A DNA stretch of 64,000 nucleotides. Origin: Mesorhizobium sp. YM1C-6-2 (GTDB lineage Bacteria; Pseudomonadota; Alphaproteobacteria; Rhizobiales; Rhizobiaceae). The stretch's first letter is position 1. Each line of letters opens with the position of its first letter. The stretch spans positions 454,501 to 518,500 of the forward strand of contig NZ_RCIZ01000002.1 of the NCBI RefSeq assembly GCF_003666685.1, in the 5' to 3' direction. Both the position numbers and the translations under genes were made by a program. Shown here piece by piece: positions 25,528-34,162 of this stretch. Under the pieces are notes generated by a model. The model made no database searches and was not told the origin of the DNA. It saw only the letters and a list, made by a program, of their open reading frames with translations.

Positions 25528-26213
25528 TGACCGCGCTTCCCAAGCGGCAACAGAACAGGATCGAGCGCGAGCGGCGTATCCTCGAAGCCGCAAGGAAGGT
25601 CTTTGCCGAAACCGGATATTCGGGTGCGACGATGGACGTCGTCGCCGTCGAGGCCGGCCTGTCGAAGCCCACCCTCTATCAATATTTCGAATCCAAGGAA
25701 GCGCTGTTCGAGGCGATGATGCTCGTCGAGCGCGACCACATGCTCGACGCTTTCCAGCATCCGTCGCCGCGAGGAATGGTGGCCGAGCTGCTGGAGTTTT
25801 CCTGGGCCTACGCCGACACGGTTCTGCGCCCCGACATGCTGTCGCTCGCTCGCCTGATCATCGGCGAGGTGCAGCGTTTTCCCGAGATCGGCCACGCCTA
25901 TCAGGCATCCGGCCCGGACCGGCTGCTGCGCGGAATCATGGACTATCTGGACGACCAGAAGAAGGCCGGGCGGCTGGCTTTCGAGGACACCGAGTTGACC
26001 GCGCAGGATCTATGGGGCCTGATCCTCTCGGCGCCCCGCAACCAGGCGCTCTACATGCCCGACAACCCGCCGACGCGCGGCGAAGTTGCCCGCTTCATCC
26101 ACAACGGCCTCAGGGTTTTTCTCAAGGCCTATTCCACCCGATCCCAGGCCGATATCGCTGAACTCGAACGATGCATCGGCGCCACCTCCAGGAAGGTCAG
26201 ACATGACAGCTGA
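25527..26213 (+). CDS. TetR-family regulator inside the NicX-like operon
   Basis: 228 aa; the ATG overlaps the preceding TGA (TGATG). The N-terminal helix-turn-helix is standard: RILEAARKVFAETGYSGATM, then VAVEAGLSKPTLYQYFESKEALFEAM. The C-terminal ligand-binding domain (about 80-205) resembles the TetR_C AefR-like type (LARLIIGEVQRFPEIGHAY). It overlaps the next gene by 11 bases, so it is made with the enzymes and probably acts as an autoregulated repressor. The dyad at 21741-21761 is a candidate site. Confidence 0.9.
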   Translation: MTALPKRQQNRIERERRILEAARKVFAETGYSGATMDVVAVEAGLSKPTLYQYFESKEALFEAMMLVERDHMLDAFQHPSPRGMVAELLEFSWAYADTVLRPDMLSLARLIIGEVQRFPEIGHAYQASGPDRLLRGIMDYLDDQKKAGRLAFEDTELTAQDLWGLILSAPRNQALYMPDNPPTRGEVARFIHNGLRVFLKAYSTRSQADIAELERCIGATSRKVRHDS

Positions 26214-27543
26214 GGATTATCTGGCGGACCCCGCCAGCCGTTTCGCCACGGTCGCGATGACCGACACGAACGGGCTGTTGCGCGGGCAGATGGTATCCGT
26301 GGGCAGCCTGAAGGGCATCATGAAGAACGGCATGGGCATGGCGCCGGCCCAGCTGGCGCTCGATCCCACCGACGCCATGCTGACGATCCCCGGCGTCAAT
26401 GACGACAAGGGCGATTTCCACGACGATCCCCTGCAGGTCGATCCGGCCTCCGCCAGGCGGCTGCCATGGTCGAAGCCCGGCTACGATCTTCTGGTCCTGT
26501 CGAACTACACCGGTGCCGCGGCGCAGATATGCCCCCGCGCGATCCTGAAGTCGGTCCTTGCGCGCGCCGCCGACGCTGGGCTCGTGCCGAAATACGGGAT
26601 GGAGCTCGAATACACGCTGTTCGACGAGACGCCGGAAAGCGCGAGAGCCAAGGGCTATCGCAACCTCAAGACGGCGACGGCGCATGCCAGCCACGACCTC
26701 GTTCTCTACCAGGTCGTGCAGACTGAGTGGTACGAGGCCGTCGCCGGAATATGCGAACCGCTGAGAATCGACCTGGCGAAAATGCATGAGGAGATCGGCG
26801 CCGGCTTCATGGAGGCCTGCATCGCCGCCGGCGAGGGCATAGAGCCCGCCGACCAATTGGTCCTCTTGAAGAATTTCATCCGTGCGCTGGCCCTGCGGCA
26901 GGGAAAGTCGGTCACCTTCATGCCGCGCTGGAACGAACAGGCCGACAGCCAGTCGATACACCTGCACATCAGCGTGAAGGACAAGGACGGCAAGTCGCTG
27001 TTCTGGGATCCGGCCGAGAAGAACGGCGTCAGCCGCACCTTCCGGCACTTCCTCGGCGGCCTGCAGGCCTATGTCGGCGACATGACGCTCCTGTTCCAGC
27101 CGACGGTCAATTCCTACAGGCGTTTCGCGCCGGGCACCTTCGCTCCGCCCGGCCTCACATGGGGTTTCGAGAACCGCACGACCTGCTTTCGTCTTGTCGG
27201 CCATGATCCGGGATCGCTCAGGGTGGAGAACCGCCTGCCGGGAGCTGACTCCAACCCCTATCTCTCCACCGCGGCCACCATTGCCGCCGGCATCGCCGGC
27301 ATTCTCGGCGAGATCGAGCCGGACGACGAAGTCATCGGCTCGGGTTATGCCCAGGAACCTTCCCGCGACTTCGCCCGCTCGATGCCCGAGGCGATCGAGC
27401 GATTGCGCGGATCGGCGTTCGCAAAGGACTGGCTCGGCGAGCGCTTCGTCGAGGCGTTCACCTCAACCCGTCAGGGGCAATACGACGAATTCCGTCGCAA
27501 GGTTCCCGACGTGGAGCTGGAGCGGTTCTTCGACCTGGGATGA
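26203..27543 (+). CDS. Glutamine-synthetase-family ligase (gamma-glutamyl-amine ligase candidate)
   Basis: 446-aa GlnA-fold protein; ATG 26203 with GGAAGG upstream, starting inside the TetR gene. N-terminal beta-grasp (about 10-105) and catalytic domain (from about 110) are present: KYGMELEYTLFDE (metal Glu), EEIGAGFMEACIAAGEG, FMPRWNEQADSQSIHLHISV and ENRLPGADSNPYLSTAATIAAG. The nucleotide and metal features are kept. It differs from housekeeping glutamine synthetase in that the N-terminus lacks the GSxxG core and the adenylylation-loop region is changed. Relatives glutamylate amines (putrescine, ethanolamine, methylamine, aniline). In an operon with ring-cleavage enzymes and an amino-acid permease, glutamylation of an amine or aromatic amine is a reasonable hypothesis. 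Confidence 0.85.
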   Translation: MTAEDYLADPASRFATVAMTDTNGLLRGQMVSVGSLKGIMKNGMGMAPAQLALDPTDAMLTIPGVNDDKGDFHDDPLQVDPASARRLPWSKPGYDLLVLSNYTGAAAQICPRAILKSVLARAADAGLVPKYGMELEYTLFDETPESARAKGYRNLKTATAHASHDLVLYQVVQTEWYEAVAGICEPLRIDLAKMHEEIGAGFMEACIAAGEGIEPADQLVLLKNFIRALALRQGKSVTFMPRWNEQADSQSIHLHISVKDKDGKSLFWDPAEKNGVSRTFRHFLGGLQAYVGDMTLLFQPTVNSYRRFAPGTFAPPGLTWGFENRTTCFRLVGHDPGSLRVENRLPGADSNPYLSTAATIAAGIAGILGEIEPDDEVIGSGYAQEPSRDFARSMPEAIERLRGSAFAKDWLGERFVEAFTSTRQGQYDEFRRKVPDVELERFFDLG

Positions 27544-28715
27544 GACCTGCCATGGACGCCGATCTCCGCAGTCGTTTCCTTGAAGGGATGAGCCGGGTTG
27601 CCTCGGCGGTCACCGTCGTGACCACCGATGGCGACGCGGGCCGGTTCGGCGTCACCGTATCGTCGATGACTTCGGTGTCGGCCGATACGACCAGGCCGTC
27701 ATTGCTGATCAGCGTCCATCATCTCAGCCCCGCCTGCGAGGCGATCCGCAACAACCGGCGGTTTTGCGCGAATGTGCTGAGCGGCAACCAGAGCTTCGTC
27801 TCCGATCTTTTCTCCGGCCGGCTCAAACACCTGAACGAGGATCGTTTTGGTGCGATCGGCTGGCATCCAGGCGCGACCGGCGCGCCGATCATCGACGGTG
27901 CCGTGGTCGCACTGGACTGCGAGTTGAAGACCGCGCTGCTCTGGGGAACGCATTTCATCTTCATCGGCGAGGTCGAGCAGATCGAGCTCTCGGCCCAGCG
28001 TTCGCCGCTGGTCTACGCCAACCGGGGCTACCGGCGCGCCATTCCGATAGCCCCTGAAGACCACCAGCGCCATTCTCCCGGGAACCAGCTGCGCGTCGGC
28101 TTCTTCATCACGCTCGGCCCGGAGCTGGTGCCGGCGCTGTTCGCCGATTTCGCAAGCAGGAAGCCGAGCGTCGATCTTCGCCTACTGGAGGCCGATCACG
28201 ACGATCTTGTCGAGCAGATGCGTGCCGGCAACATCGAGACGGCCATCACCTTCGGTTCCGTGGAAGACCCCGACATCGCGGTCGAGCCCATATGCCCGCC
28301 CGACCCGCATGTGCTGGTGAGCGTCGACCATCCGCTGGCCGGGAAATCCAGCCTTCGCCTCGCCGACCTGGCGGAACAGCCGATGATCCTGCTGGATCAT
28401 CCCTCGGTCCGCAGGGCCAACGCAGCGCTGTTCGACCGCCACGGCTCGAAGCCCATCGTGCGTTTGCAGTCGCCTTCGTTCGCCATGGTGCGGGGGATGG
28501 TGGCGCAAGGCCTCGGATATTCCATCGTCCCGCAGGAGCCGCAGACGAAGACGGGTCCGGACGGCAAGGCCATGCTGGCGATACCCCTGGAGGAGGAATT
28601 CCCGGAAGGCGCCGTCATCGCCCTTGCGCAGCAGGCGGACCGCCGCGGCCCGCTGGTGGAGGATTTCGTGGCGCGATGCCGCACCCATTTTACGGCCCGC
28701 ATCAGAGCCGGGTGA
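27540..28715 (+). CDS. Flavin reductase fused to a LysR-type effector-binding domain
   Basis: 391-aa fusion. Residues about 8-165 are an HpaC/RutF-type flavin reductase: RVASAVTVVTTDGDAGRFG, then VSSMTSVSADTTRPSLLISV and FCANVLSGNQSFVSDLFSG. After a short linker, residues about 182-388 are a LysR substrate-binding domain (LRVGFFITLGPELVPALF, then DLVEQMRAGNIETAITFG and GMVAQGLGYSIVP) with no DNA-binding helix-turn-helix. The start overlaps the ligase stop (ATGA). The reductase of Acinetobacter 4-hydroxyphenylacetate hydroxylase has a comparable C-terminal regulator-derived domain that makes it substrate-activated. By analogy this protein may be an effector-gated flavin reductase; that is inference. 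No base irregularity suggests an accidental fusion. Confidence 0.88.
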   Translation: MRPAMDADLRSRFLEGMSRVASAVTVVTTDGDAGRFGVTVSSMTSVSADTTRPSLLISVHHLSPACEAIRNNRRFCANVLSGNQSFVSDLFSGRLKHLNEDRFGAIGWHPGATGAPIIDGAVVALDCELKTALLWGTHFIFIGEVEQIELSAQRSPLVYANRGYRRAIPIAPEDHQRHSPGNQLRVGFFITLGPELVPALFADFASRKPSVDLRLLEADHDDLVEQMRAGNIETAITFGSVEDPDIAVEPICPPDPHVLVSVDHPLAGKSSLRLADLAEQPMILLDHPSVRRANAALFDRHGSKPIVRLQSPSFAMVRGMVAQGLGYSIVPQEPQTKTGPDGKAMLAIPLEEEFPEGAVIALAQQADRRGPLVEDFVARCRTHFTARIRAG

Positions 28716-28835
28716 GAGAGGAAACGACAGGCCCGGCGGCTACGGGCAGGTGAATACGGCGCTCGACGCCGGGAGCAGAGGGCGCGGACCGAACGGCCGG
28801 CCGAGGGGAACTGAACTCAAAGGGAGATCGTGGAC

Positions 28836-30272
28836 ATGAGTATCGAGGGGACCAATCAACTTCGCAAGAATTCGCTGGGGCTCATCGCCGTCACCTTCAT
28901 GGTGATATCGGCGGCGGCGCCGCTGACGGGCATAGCCGGCGCCATGCCGATCGCCTTCCTGCTCGGGAACGGGGCGGGCATTCCCGCCACCTTCATCTTC
29001 GTGACGCTCCTGATGCTCGCCTTCTCGGCCGGCTATGTGGCGATGTCGCGTTATGTCACCAATGCGGGCGCCTTCTACGCCTATGCCGCGCACGGGCTTG
29101 GCGGGCGCACGGCTGGCGCGATCGCCATCGTTGCGCTTGTTGCCTACAACGCCATGCAATTCGGCCTGATCGGCCTGCTTGGCGGCATAGCATCGGGCGT
29201 CTTCGCCGAATTCGGCATCGTCCTGCCCTGGTGGGGATGGAGCCTGATCGCCATCCTCCTTTTTGGTATCCTCGGCTACCGGCAGGTGAACCTTTCCGCC
29301 AAGGTGATGGTCGTCCTTGTCGCGCTCGAATACCTGATCGTCCTGATCGTCGACTTCGCGATCATCGGCAAGGGCGGCGGCCCGAACGGTCTTTCGGTCA
29401 ATATCTTCGACACCAGCGCGATCTTCTCCGGTTCACTCACCATCGCGGTGCTGTTCTGCCTGGGCTCCTTCATCGGTTTCGAGGCAACGACGATCTATGC
29501 CGAGGAAGCCCGCGAGCCTGAAAAGACCATTCCGCGCGCGACCTATCTGTCCGTGCTGATGATCGGCGTCTTCTACGTCTTCAGCACATGGCTGATGATC
29601 GCGGGCGTCGGCGCCGAAAATCTCGTCCCGACGCTCCAGGCGCTTCCCGATCCGTCCGCCTTTTTCTTCAACCTGGCGGGCGAATATGTCGGCGGGCCGA
29701 TACCGGCGATCGCCGGGATACTGCTCGTGACCAGCCTCTTTGCGGCGCTTTCGGCCTTCCACAACTACATCGCCCGCTACAGCTACGTCGCGGGTCGCGA
29801 AGGTCTGCTGCCGGCCGCCTTCGGACGCACGCATTCCGACCACCAGAGCCCGCATATCGGCTCCGTGGTGCAGACCGTCGGCGCGCTGGTCGTCGTGGCG
29901 ATCTTCGCCGGGCTCGGCCTCGATCCGGTGCTCAACCTGTTCACCTGGATCAGCCAGGTGGGGACGCTCGGCATCCTGGGCATGATGATCGTCACGTCCG
30001 TCGCGGTCATCGCATATTTCGGCCGCAGGCAATTGAAGGCATCGGCGCTGACGACCAGGCTCCTGCCCGCTCTGTCGGCGCTGATCATGGCCGCCCTGTT
30101 CGTCTACATCTTCCTGAACTTCGGCGACCTGACCGGCACGACAGGCGGTGCGCTCGGCATCATCCTGCCCTGCCTGATTCCGGCGGCCGCAATCGTCGGC
30201 TACCTCCTGGCGGTCCGGCTGGAAAAAGCAGATCCCGCCCGCTTCGCCGCCATGGGGCAGAACCGGAACTGA
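28836..30272 (+). CDS. APC-superfamily amino acid/amine permease
   Basis: 478-aa inner-membrane permease with about 12 hydrophobic segments. The first helices read LGLIAVTFMVISAAAPLTGIAG, the typical APC start with the unwound glycine-rich TM1, and GNGAGIPATFIFV follows. I chose ATG 28836, eight bases after GGGAGA; GTG 28830 sits too close to that site. It is the last gene of the NicX-like operon and probably imports an amino acid, amine or amine-conjugated substrate for these enzymes. A strong convergent terminator lies three bases downstream of its stop. Confidence 0.9.
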   Translation: MSIEGTNQLRKNSLGLIAVTFMVISAAAPLTGIAGAMPIAFLLGNGAGIPATFIFVTLLMLAFSAGYVAMSRYVTNAGAFYAYAAHGLGGRTAGAIAIVALVAYNAMQFGLIGLLGGIASGVFAEFGIVLPWWGWSLIAILLFGILGYRQVNLSAKVMVVLVALEYLIVLIVDFAIIGKGGGPNGLSVNIFDTSAIFSGSLTIAVLFCLGSFIGFEATTIYAEEAREPEKTIPRATYLSVLMIGVFYVFSTWLMIAGVGAENLVPTLQALPDPSAFFFNLAGEYVGGPIPAIAGILLVTSLFAALSAFHNYIARYSYVAGREGLLPAAFGRTHSDHQSPHIGSVVQTVGALVVVAIFAGLGLDPVLNLFTWISQVGTLGILGMMIVTSVAVIAYFGRRQLKASALTTRLLPALSALIMAALFVYIFLNFGDLTGTTGGALGIILPCLIPAAAIVGYLLAVRLEKADPARFAAMGQNRN

Positions 30273-30274
30273 GC

Positions 30275-30323
30275 GAATTTTGCCCGGGCTGGAGCACACC
30301 TGCCGCACAGCCCGGGCAAATTC
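30275..30323. terminator. Long hairpin between convergent genes, probable bidirectional terminator
   Basis: GAATTTTGCCCGGGCTG (30275-30291) and CAGCCCGGGCAAATTC (30308-30323) pair over 16 bases with one bulged T and a 16-base loop. The arms end in AATT/TTT tracts on both strands. It lies between the APC permease stop (30272) and the stop of the minus-strand aldolase-like gene (30383), so it can stop both transcripts. Confidence 0.78.
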
Positions 30324-30382
30324 GGCGGGGACGTCGCCATTCAATGCGGAAGATGGCGAGTGTAAATTCGCCGCCGGCCGGC

Positions 30383-31657
30383 TTAATCGAAATTGGTAGA
30401 CATCTGACCGGAAATGTTTCCTTCAGCGTCGAGTACTCGCACCGTTCGCCACAGATGCATGCATGTGCACGGGTGAGAGATTCCGAACTCAACTATATCA
30501 CCCACTTTTAGGTCCACGTCGTGGGCCGATAAGAACGCATGCTGATCGTTGAGCCGTGTTACGATGATGTCCGTAGTATCTAGCTGCTGATCCACACCGT
30601 CTCGGAATACGCGCAATGCGCGCGGCAAGCCCGCGTCGTAGGAGGCGTGGCGCATGCCCATGCCGCATATGGCCAAGCCCGACTCCGGTCGCGACAAGAC
30701 CTCCGCCCACACGCGCAGCGCCGGACGGAAGGGACCTATATCGGAGACATCGGCTTGTGCGAAACCGTGTCGTGCCCCCATCGCCGTCAAGGCGCGCTCG
30801 TAGAGCCCATGATCGCTGAACAGAATTGCACCCGGCCGTATGATCAGGTCGGCATTCTCATCCAGCTCGACGGTTCGCCCCAAGAGAGCAGCAACGCGGT
30901 CAAGATACATCGAGCCTCCCGCAGTCACTATCAGGCGACGGTTGGGCCCCACGGACTGCCTCAGATATTCGAGAGCGCGGCCTTGCAAGGACAACAACGT
31001 GTCGACGCGGTGAACGGCATCGTTCATGTCGCCGGTGGCTGCGGCGCCCTCATATGCTGCGACACCAGCTAACAGAATGTCGCCGTTCTTGTCTGCACGG
31101 ATCGCCGCATCGACTACGCGGGCAAAGGCGTCGAGGTTGCGAGCGCCCGCGCGGCCAGCGCCCAACTCCAACAGCACCGCGGCGCAGCGGGCCGGACGCA
31201 CCTCCTGCCATGCGACGGCTAGCGCCTCCACCGTATCGACTGAATCGGCGAAGACAAAAAATTCAACGTCCGGGTGGGCCGCTGCGAGCAGTGCGAAATG
31301 ACGCGCGCCGTGAATTCCCCCGACTTCATTTGCAATCAGGACCCGCTTTATTCCGGCGTCGACCATGACGGTCGCCTGGCGCACGTCCGCGACCGTGATT
31401 CCCCATCCCCCGGCCTCGACGAAATCAACGGCAAGGTTAGGGAGCATCGCTGTCTTCACGTGCGGCGCGATCAGAAGGTGATGACCGGCGCCGTAGCGCA
31501 GAAGGGCGTCGCGGTTTGAACGGTAGACCTCGAGGTCGAGCGTCAGCATGGGCAACGGCAATGCACCGTTTTCCGGGCGCGGCTTCAGGTCTGCTTCGAA
31601 ATCATACACGTCTTTTAGACGCGCCCCGGATGGAGCTGCCTGCATAGTCGTGTCCAT
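30383..31657 (-). CDS. Alanine-racemase-fold PLP enzyme, D-threonine aldolase/D-serine dehydratase type
   Basis: 424 aa from ATG 31657 (AGAGAGTGG upstream; GTG 31681 is an alternative). The barrel begins LPMLTLDLEVYRSNRDALL, and the PLP lysine lies in LIAPHVKTAMLPNLA. The C-terminal beta domain ends with EFGISHPCTCMHLWRTVRVLD, where His and Cys form the metal site of the D-threonine aldolase/DSD1 group. These enzymes cleave beta-hydroxy-D-amino acids or dehydrate D-serine-like substrates. It is the last gene of the gntR-ABC-lactonase-SDR operon. A beta-hydroxy-amino acid or its sugar-acid analogue could be the last intermediate. Confidence 0.84.
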   Translation of the reverse strand: MDTTMQAAPSGARLKDVYDFEADLKPRPENGALPLPMLTLDLEVYRSNRDALLRYGAGHHLLIAPHVKTAMLPNLAVDFVEAGGWGITVADVRQATVMVDAGIKRVLIANEVGGIHGARHFALLAAAHPDVEFFVFADSVDTVEALAVAWQEVRPARCAAVLLELGAGRAGARNLDAFARVVDAAIRADKNGDILLAGVAAYEGAAATGDMNDAVHRVDTLLSLQGRALEYLRQSVGPNRRLIVTAGGSMYLDRVAALLGRTVELDENADLIIRPGAILFSDHGLYERALTAMGARHGFAQADVSDIGPFRPALRVWAEVLSRPESGLAICGMGMRHASYDAGLPRALRVFRDGVDQQLDTTDIIVTRLNDQHAFLSAHDVDLKVGDIVEFGISHPCTCMHLWRTVRVLDAEGNISGQMSTNFD

Positions 31658-31693
31658 GTCCACTCTCTGCGGTAGGGGCACTACGCTATCGGT

Positions 31694-32479
31694 TTACGTC
31701 GGGGTCTTTGGGTATCCGGCGGGATATTCCCGCAACGTCAGGCCGCCATCGACCGTCAGCGTTTGACCGGTGATGTAGCCCGCCCGTTCACTGGCAAGGA
31801 AGGCTACTGCTTCTGCAATGTCGGCAGGCGCGGCGAAACGGCCGATCGGAATGAAGGCCTCGACCGCCGCCCTGAAATCCGCGTCATACATCGGTCCGGC
31901 GCCTTCCGTCATGACGTGCCCGGGCTCAACCGCATTCACGGAAATTCCGAACGGCGCAAGCTCGAGTGCCGAGGCGCGAACGAATCCGTTGATGCCGGCC
32001 TTGGTGGAGGCATAATGTGCCATGCCCGCGATTGCCGTGCGGTTTCCGGTTATGGAAGAGGACGCGACGATGCGCCCGTAGCGCTGGGCCTTCATGGCCG
32101 GCAGACATGCCTGCACGGAGAGAAAGACGCCTTTGAGGTTGACGGACATCAACCGATCCCAGAGCGCCTCCTCCATCGTGTCGAGCGGTGCGCTGTCGAA
32201 GACGGCGGCGTTCGGACAGAGCACGTCGATTCGGCCGAACGTTTTAAGCGTCTCGGCTGCGACGCGCTCCATGTCGGCTGCGGAAGATACGTCTGCGGTT
32301 GTCGCGAGGACCTGACGGTCCCCGAATTTCTCTCGTACCTCGCCGACGAGGTCGGCGTCGCGGTCGATGATCACCACCGCCGCACCATCGTCCGACAGCT
32401 TCTGTGCGATCGCGAGGCCGATGCCGCGGCCTGCACCGGTAACGAGAGCTACCCTGCCTTTTTGTGATACACCAGACAT
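31694..32479 (-). CDS. Short-chain dehydrogenase/reductase (SDR)
   Basis: 261-aa SDR. ATG 32479 has AGGGAGGG nine bases upstream; longer in-frame readings to 32608 run through the neighbouring lactonase gene. Motifs are TGAGRGIGLA, CPNAA in place of the usual NNAG, the catalytic Ser in ASSSITG, YASTK and the C-terminal GQTLTVDGG. Asp after strand 2 (VVIIDRD) suggests NAD(H). Located between a lactonase-like and an aldolase-like gene, it may oxidise a sugar or hydroxy acid to the lactone or keto compound. Confidence 0.88.
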   Translation of the reverse strand: MSGVSQKGRVALVTGAGRGIGLAIAQKLSDDGAAVVIIDRDADLVGEVREKFGDRQVLATTADVSSAADMERVAAETLKTFGRIDVLCPNAAVFDSAPLDTMEEALWDRLMSVNLKGVFLSVQACLPAMKAQRYGRIVASSSITGNRTAIAGMAHYASTKAGINGFVRASALELAPFGISVNAVEPGHVMTEGAGPMYDADFRAAVEAFIPIGRFAAPADIAEAVAFLASERAGYITGQTLTVDGGLTLREYPAGYPKTPT

Positions 32480-32492
32480 GATTGTTCCCTCC

Positions 32493-33395
32493 CTAGCCGG
32501 CGAAAGGTGTTTCGAGGACGCCAGGGACGTCGACGTCGATCGCGAAAAGCGCGCCCGCCAGTGGGGTCTTCTCGAAACCGGCCTCGTCCATGTAGACCCA
32601 CTTGCCATCGATCATGTCGATCGAGGCTGATGTGACATACAGAGTGCCTAGATCCGGCCCGCCAAACGCACAGCTTGTCGGGCTCTTGACCGGCATCTCT
32701 ATGACGCGGTCTTCCGTTCCGTCCGGCCGATACCGGGTGACCCGCCAGCCGCCCCAGTGGGTGGACCAGAGATATCCTTCTGCATCTACGGTCGACCCGT
32801 CCGGAATACCGTGCCGCTCATCGACGGTTGCGAACACGCGGCCTCTGGACGCTGCCCCGGTGGCGGGGTCGATGTCGTAAGCCCAGATCTCGCGGTCCTG
32901 GCTGCGTGTGTGATACATCCTCCGCCCGTCCGGGCTGAAAGACGGACCGTTGGAACAGACGTAGCCGTCATTCACAGGCAGCACACTGCCGTCCGCCTCT
33001 ATGCAAAAGAGGCGGCCGAATTTGTCGGTCTCCAGGCGGTCGGTGGTTCCCGCCCAGAGGCGGCCTTGGCGGTCGCATTTGGCATCGTTGAAACTCGCGC
33101 GCGGCATGTCGGCGATCGGATTCACGAATGGCCGCCGTGAGCCCTGTTTGAAATCGACTAGTGACACCCCGTCGCTTCCCGCCAGCGCGAACCCGCCCGC
33201 TCGGCGCGCCACCAGCGCGCCGAGTTGTTCAGGCAATGGCCCAACATCCAGCTTTTCGTCCGTCAGCCCGACCGGATCGAAGCGATGCAGTTCGGGCCGC
33301 ATCTGGTCGATCCAGTAGAGCAACCCTTCGTCAGCCGACCACAGGGCTCCCTCTCCAAGGACGGACCTGGATTCGTGAATGCAACGCACGTTCAT
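32493..33395 (-). CDS. SMP-30/gluconolactonase-family lactonase
   Basis: 300-aa six-bladed propeller protein. Metal-site residues can be matched: the Glu in SVLGEGALW (near residue 15), the Asn in CSNGPSFSPDG and the Asp in GIPDGSTVDAEG. The repeated DAKCDRQGRLWAGT and AEGYLWSTHWGGWRVTRY strands also fit. The family hydrolyses sugar lactones in the cytoplasm or periplasm; no signal peptide is visible, so a cytoplasmic location is likely. Its stop is 13 bases from the SDR start and it begins eight bases after the ATPase gene. Together with the SDR it suggests oxidation of an imported sugar to a lactone and then to an acid. Confidence 0.87.
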   Translation of the reverse strand: MNVRCIHESRSVLGEGALWSADEGLLYWIDQMRPELHRFDPVGLTDEKLDVGPLPEQLGALVARRAGGFALAGSDGVSLVDFKQGSRRPFVNPIADMPRASFNDAKCDRQGRLWAGTTDRLETDKFGRLFCIEADGSVLPVNDGYVCSNGPSFSPDGRRMYHTRSQDREIWAYDIDPATGAASRGRVFATVDERHGIPDGSTVDAEGYLWSTHWGGWRVTRYRPDGTEDRVIEMPVKSPTSCAFGGPDLGTLYVTSASIDMIDGKWVYMDEAGFEKTPLAGALFAIDVDVPGVLETPFAG

Positions 33396-33403
33396 GAGAA
33401 TGC

Positions 33404-34162
33404 CTAGTATTTGACGATGATGTCGTTCAGTTCACTGACGCTTGTCTCGGCTTTGGCAAGATTGCGGATCACCCTGCCGCGCGAAAGGATCGTGAAGCGA
33501 TCGCAGCTTTCGTAAGCGTGATAAAGATTGTGCGTGATGAAGACCGCGGAGACACCCTCTTCCTTGAGTTCGGAGAGATGGGCAAGCAGCTTGTCCGTCT
33601 CGCGTACCGAAAGCGCGCTTGTCGGCTCGTCGAGCAGCAGCATTGCTGTCTTGAAGTAGACCGCACGAGCAATGGCGACTGCCTGCCGCTGCCCGCCGGA
33701 AAGCGCCTCTACCGGAATATCGGGAGAGTTGATGCCCGAGATGCGCACCACGTTCATCAGCTGATCCATGACGATCTCGTTCATGCGTGCGGTATTGAGG
33801 ATACCGAGCCCTCTCGTCAGCTCACGGCCGGCAAAGAAGTTGCGCATGATCGACGCCGATCCGACCAAGGCGGAGTCCTGGTAGATCGTCTCAATGCCGA
33901 GACGTTCCGAATCTTTGCGCGAGCGGATCGAGACCTCTTTCCCGTCGCGAAGGATCTTGCCGCTCGTCGGGAACTCGACGCCCGACATGATCTTCACCAA
34001 TGTCGATTTGCCGGCGCCGTTGTCGCCCAAGAGGCCGACCACCTCGTTGCGGCCGATGGTGAAGCTCGCGTTTGTAAGAGCATCCACGTGGCCGTACTGC
34101 TTGCTGATGTCCCTGAGTTCGAGCAGCGGAGCGGCGTGTTCCTGTTCGGCGATGGCGTTCAT
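33404..34162 (-). CDS. Sugar ABC transporter ATPase, half-size (FrcA type)
   Basis: 252-aa single-domain ATPase: Walker [10 protein letters not shown], signature LSGGQRQAVAIARAV, Walker [14 protein letters not shown]-loop FITHN. Ribose-type systems usually use a double-length RbsA; the single domain matches the FrcA group of rhizobia, in which it dimerises. It starts at ATG 34162, overlapping the permease stop by four bases. A longer in-frame reading upstream is only the shadow of the permease gene. Confidence 0.92.
   Translation of the reverse strand: MNAIAEQEHAAPLLELRDISKQYGHVDALTNASFTIGRNEVVGLLGDNGAGKSTLVKIMSGVEFPTSGKILRDGKEVSIRSRKDSERLGIETIYQDSALVGSASIMRNFFAGRELTRGLGILNTARMNEIVMDQLMNVVRISGINSPDIPVEALSGGQRQAVAIARAVYFKTAMLLLDEPTSALSVRETDKLLAHLSELKEEGVSAVFITHNLYHAYESCDRFTILSRGRVIRNLAKAETSVSELNDIIVKY

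Noticed and set aside
22860-25593. Two long minus-strand frames (about 500 codons each) opposite the flavoprotein and hydrolase genes
   Set aside because: The plus-strand products have complete catalytic motifs; the opposite frames are rich in Arg, His and Gly with no recognisable domain.
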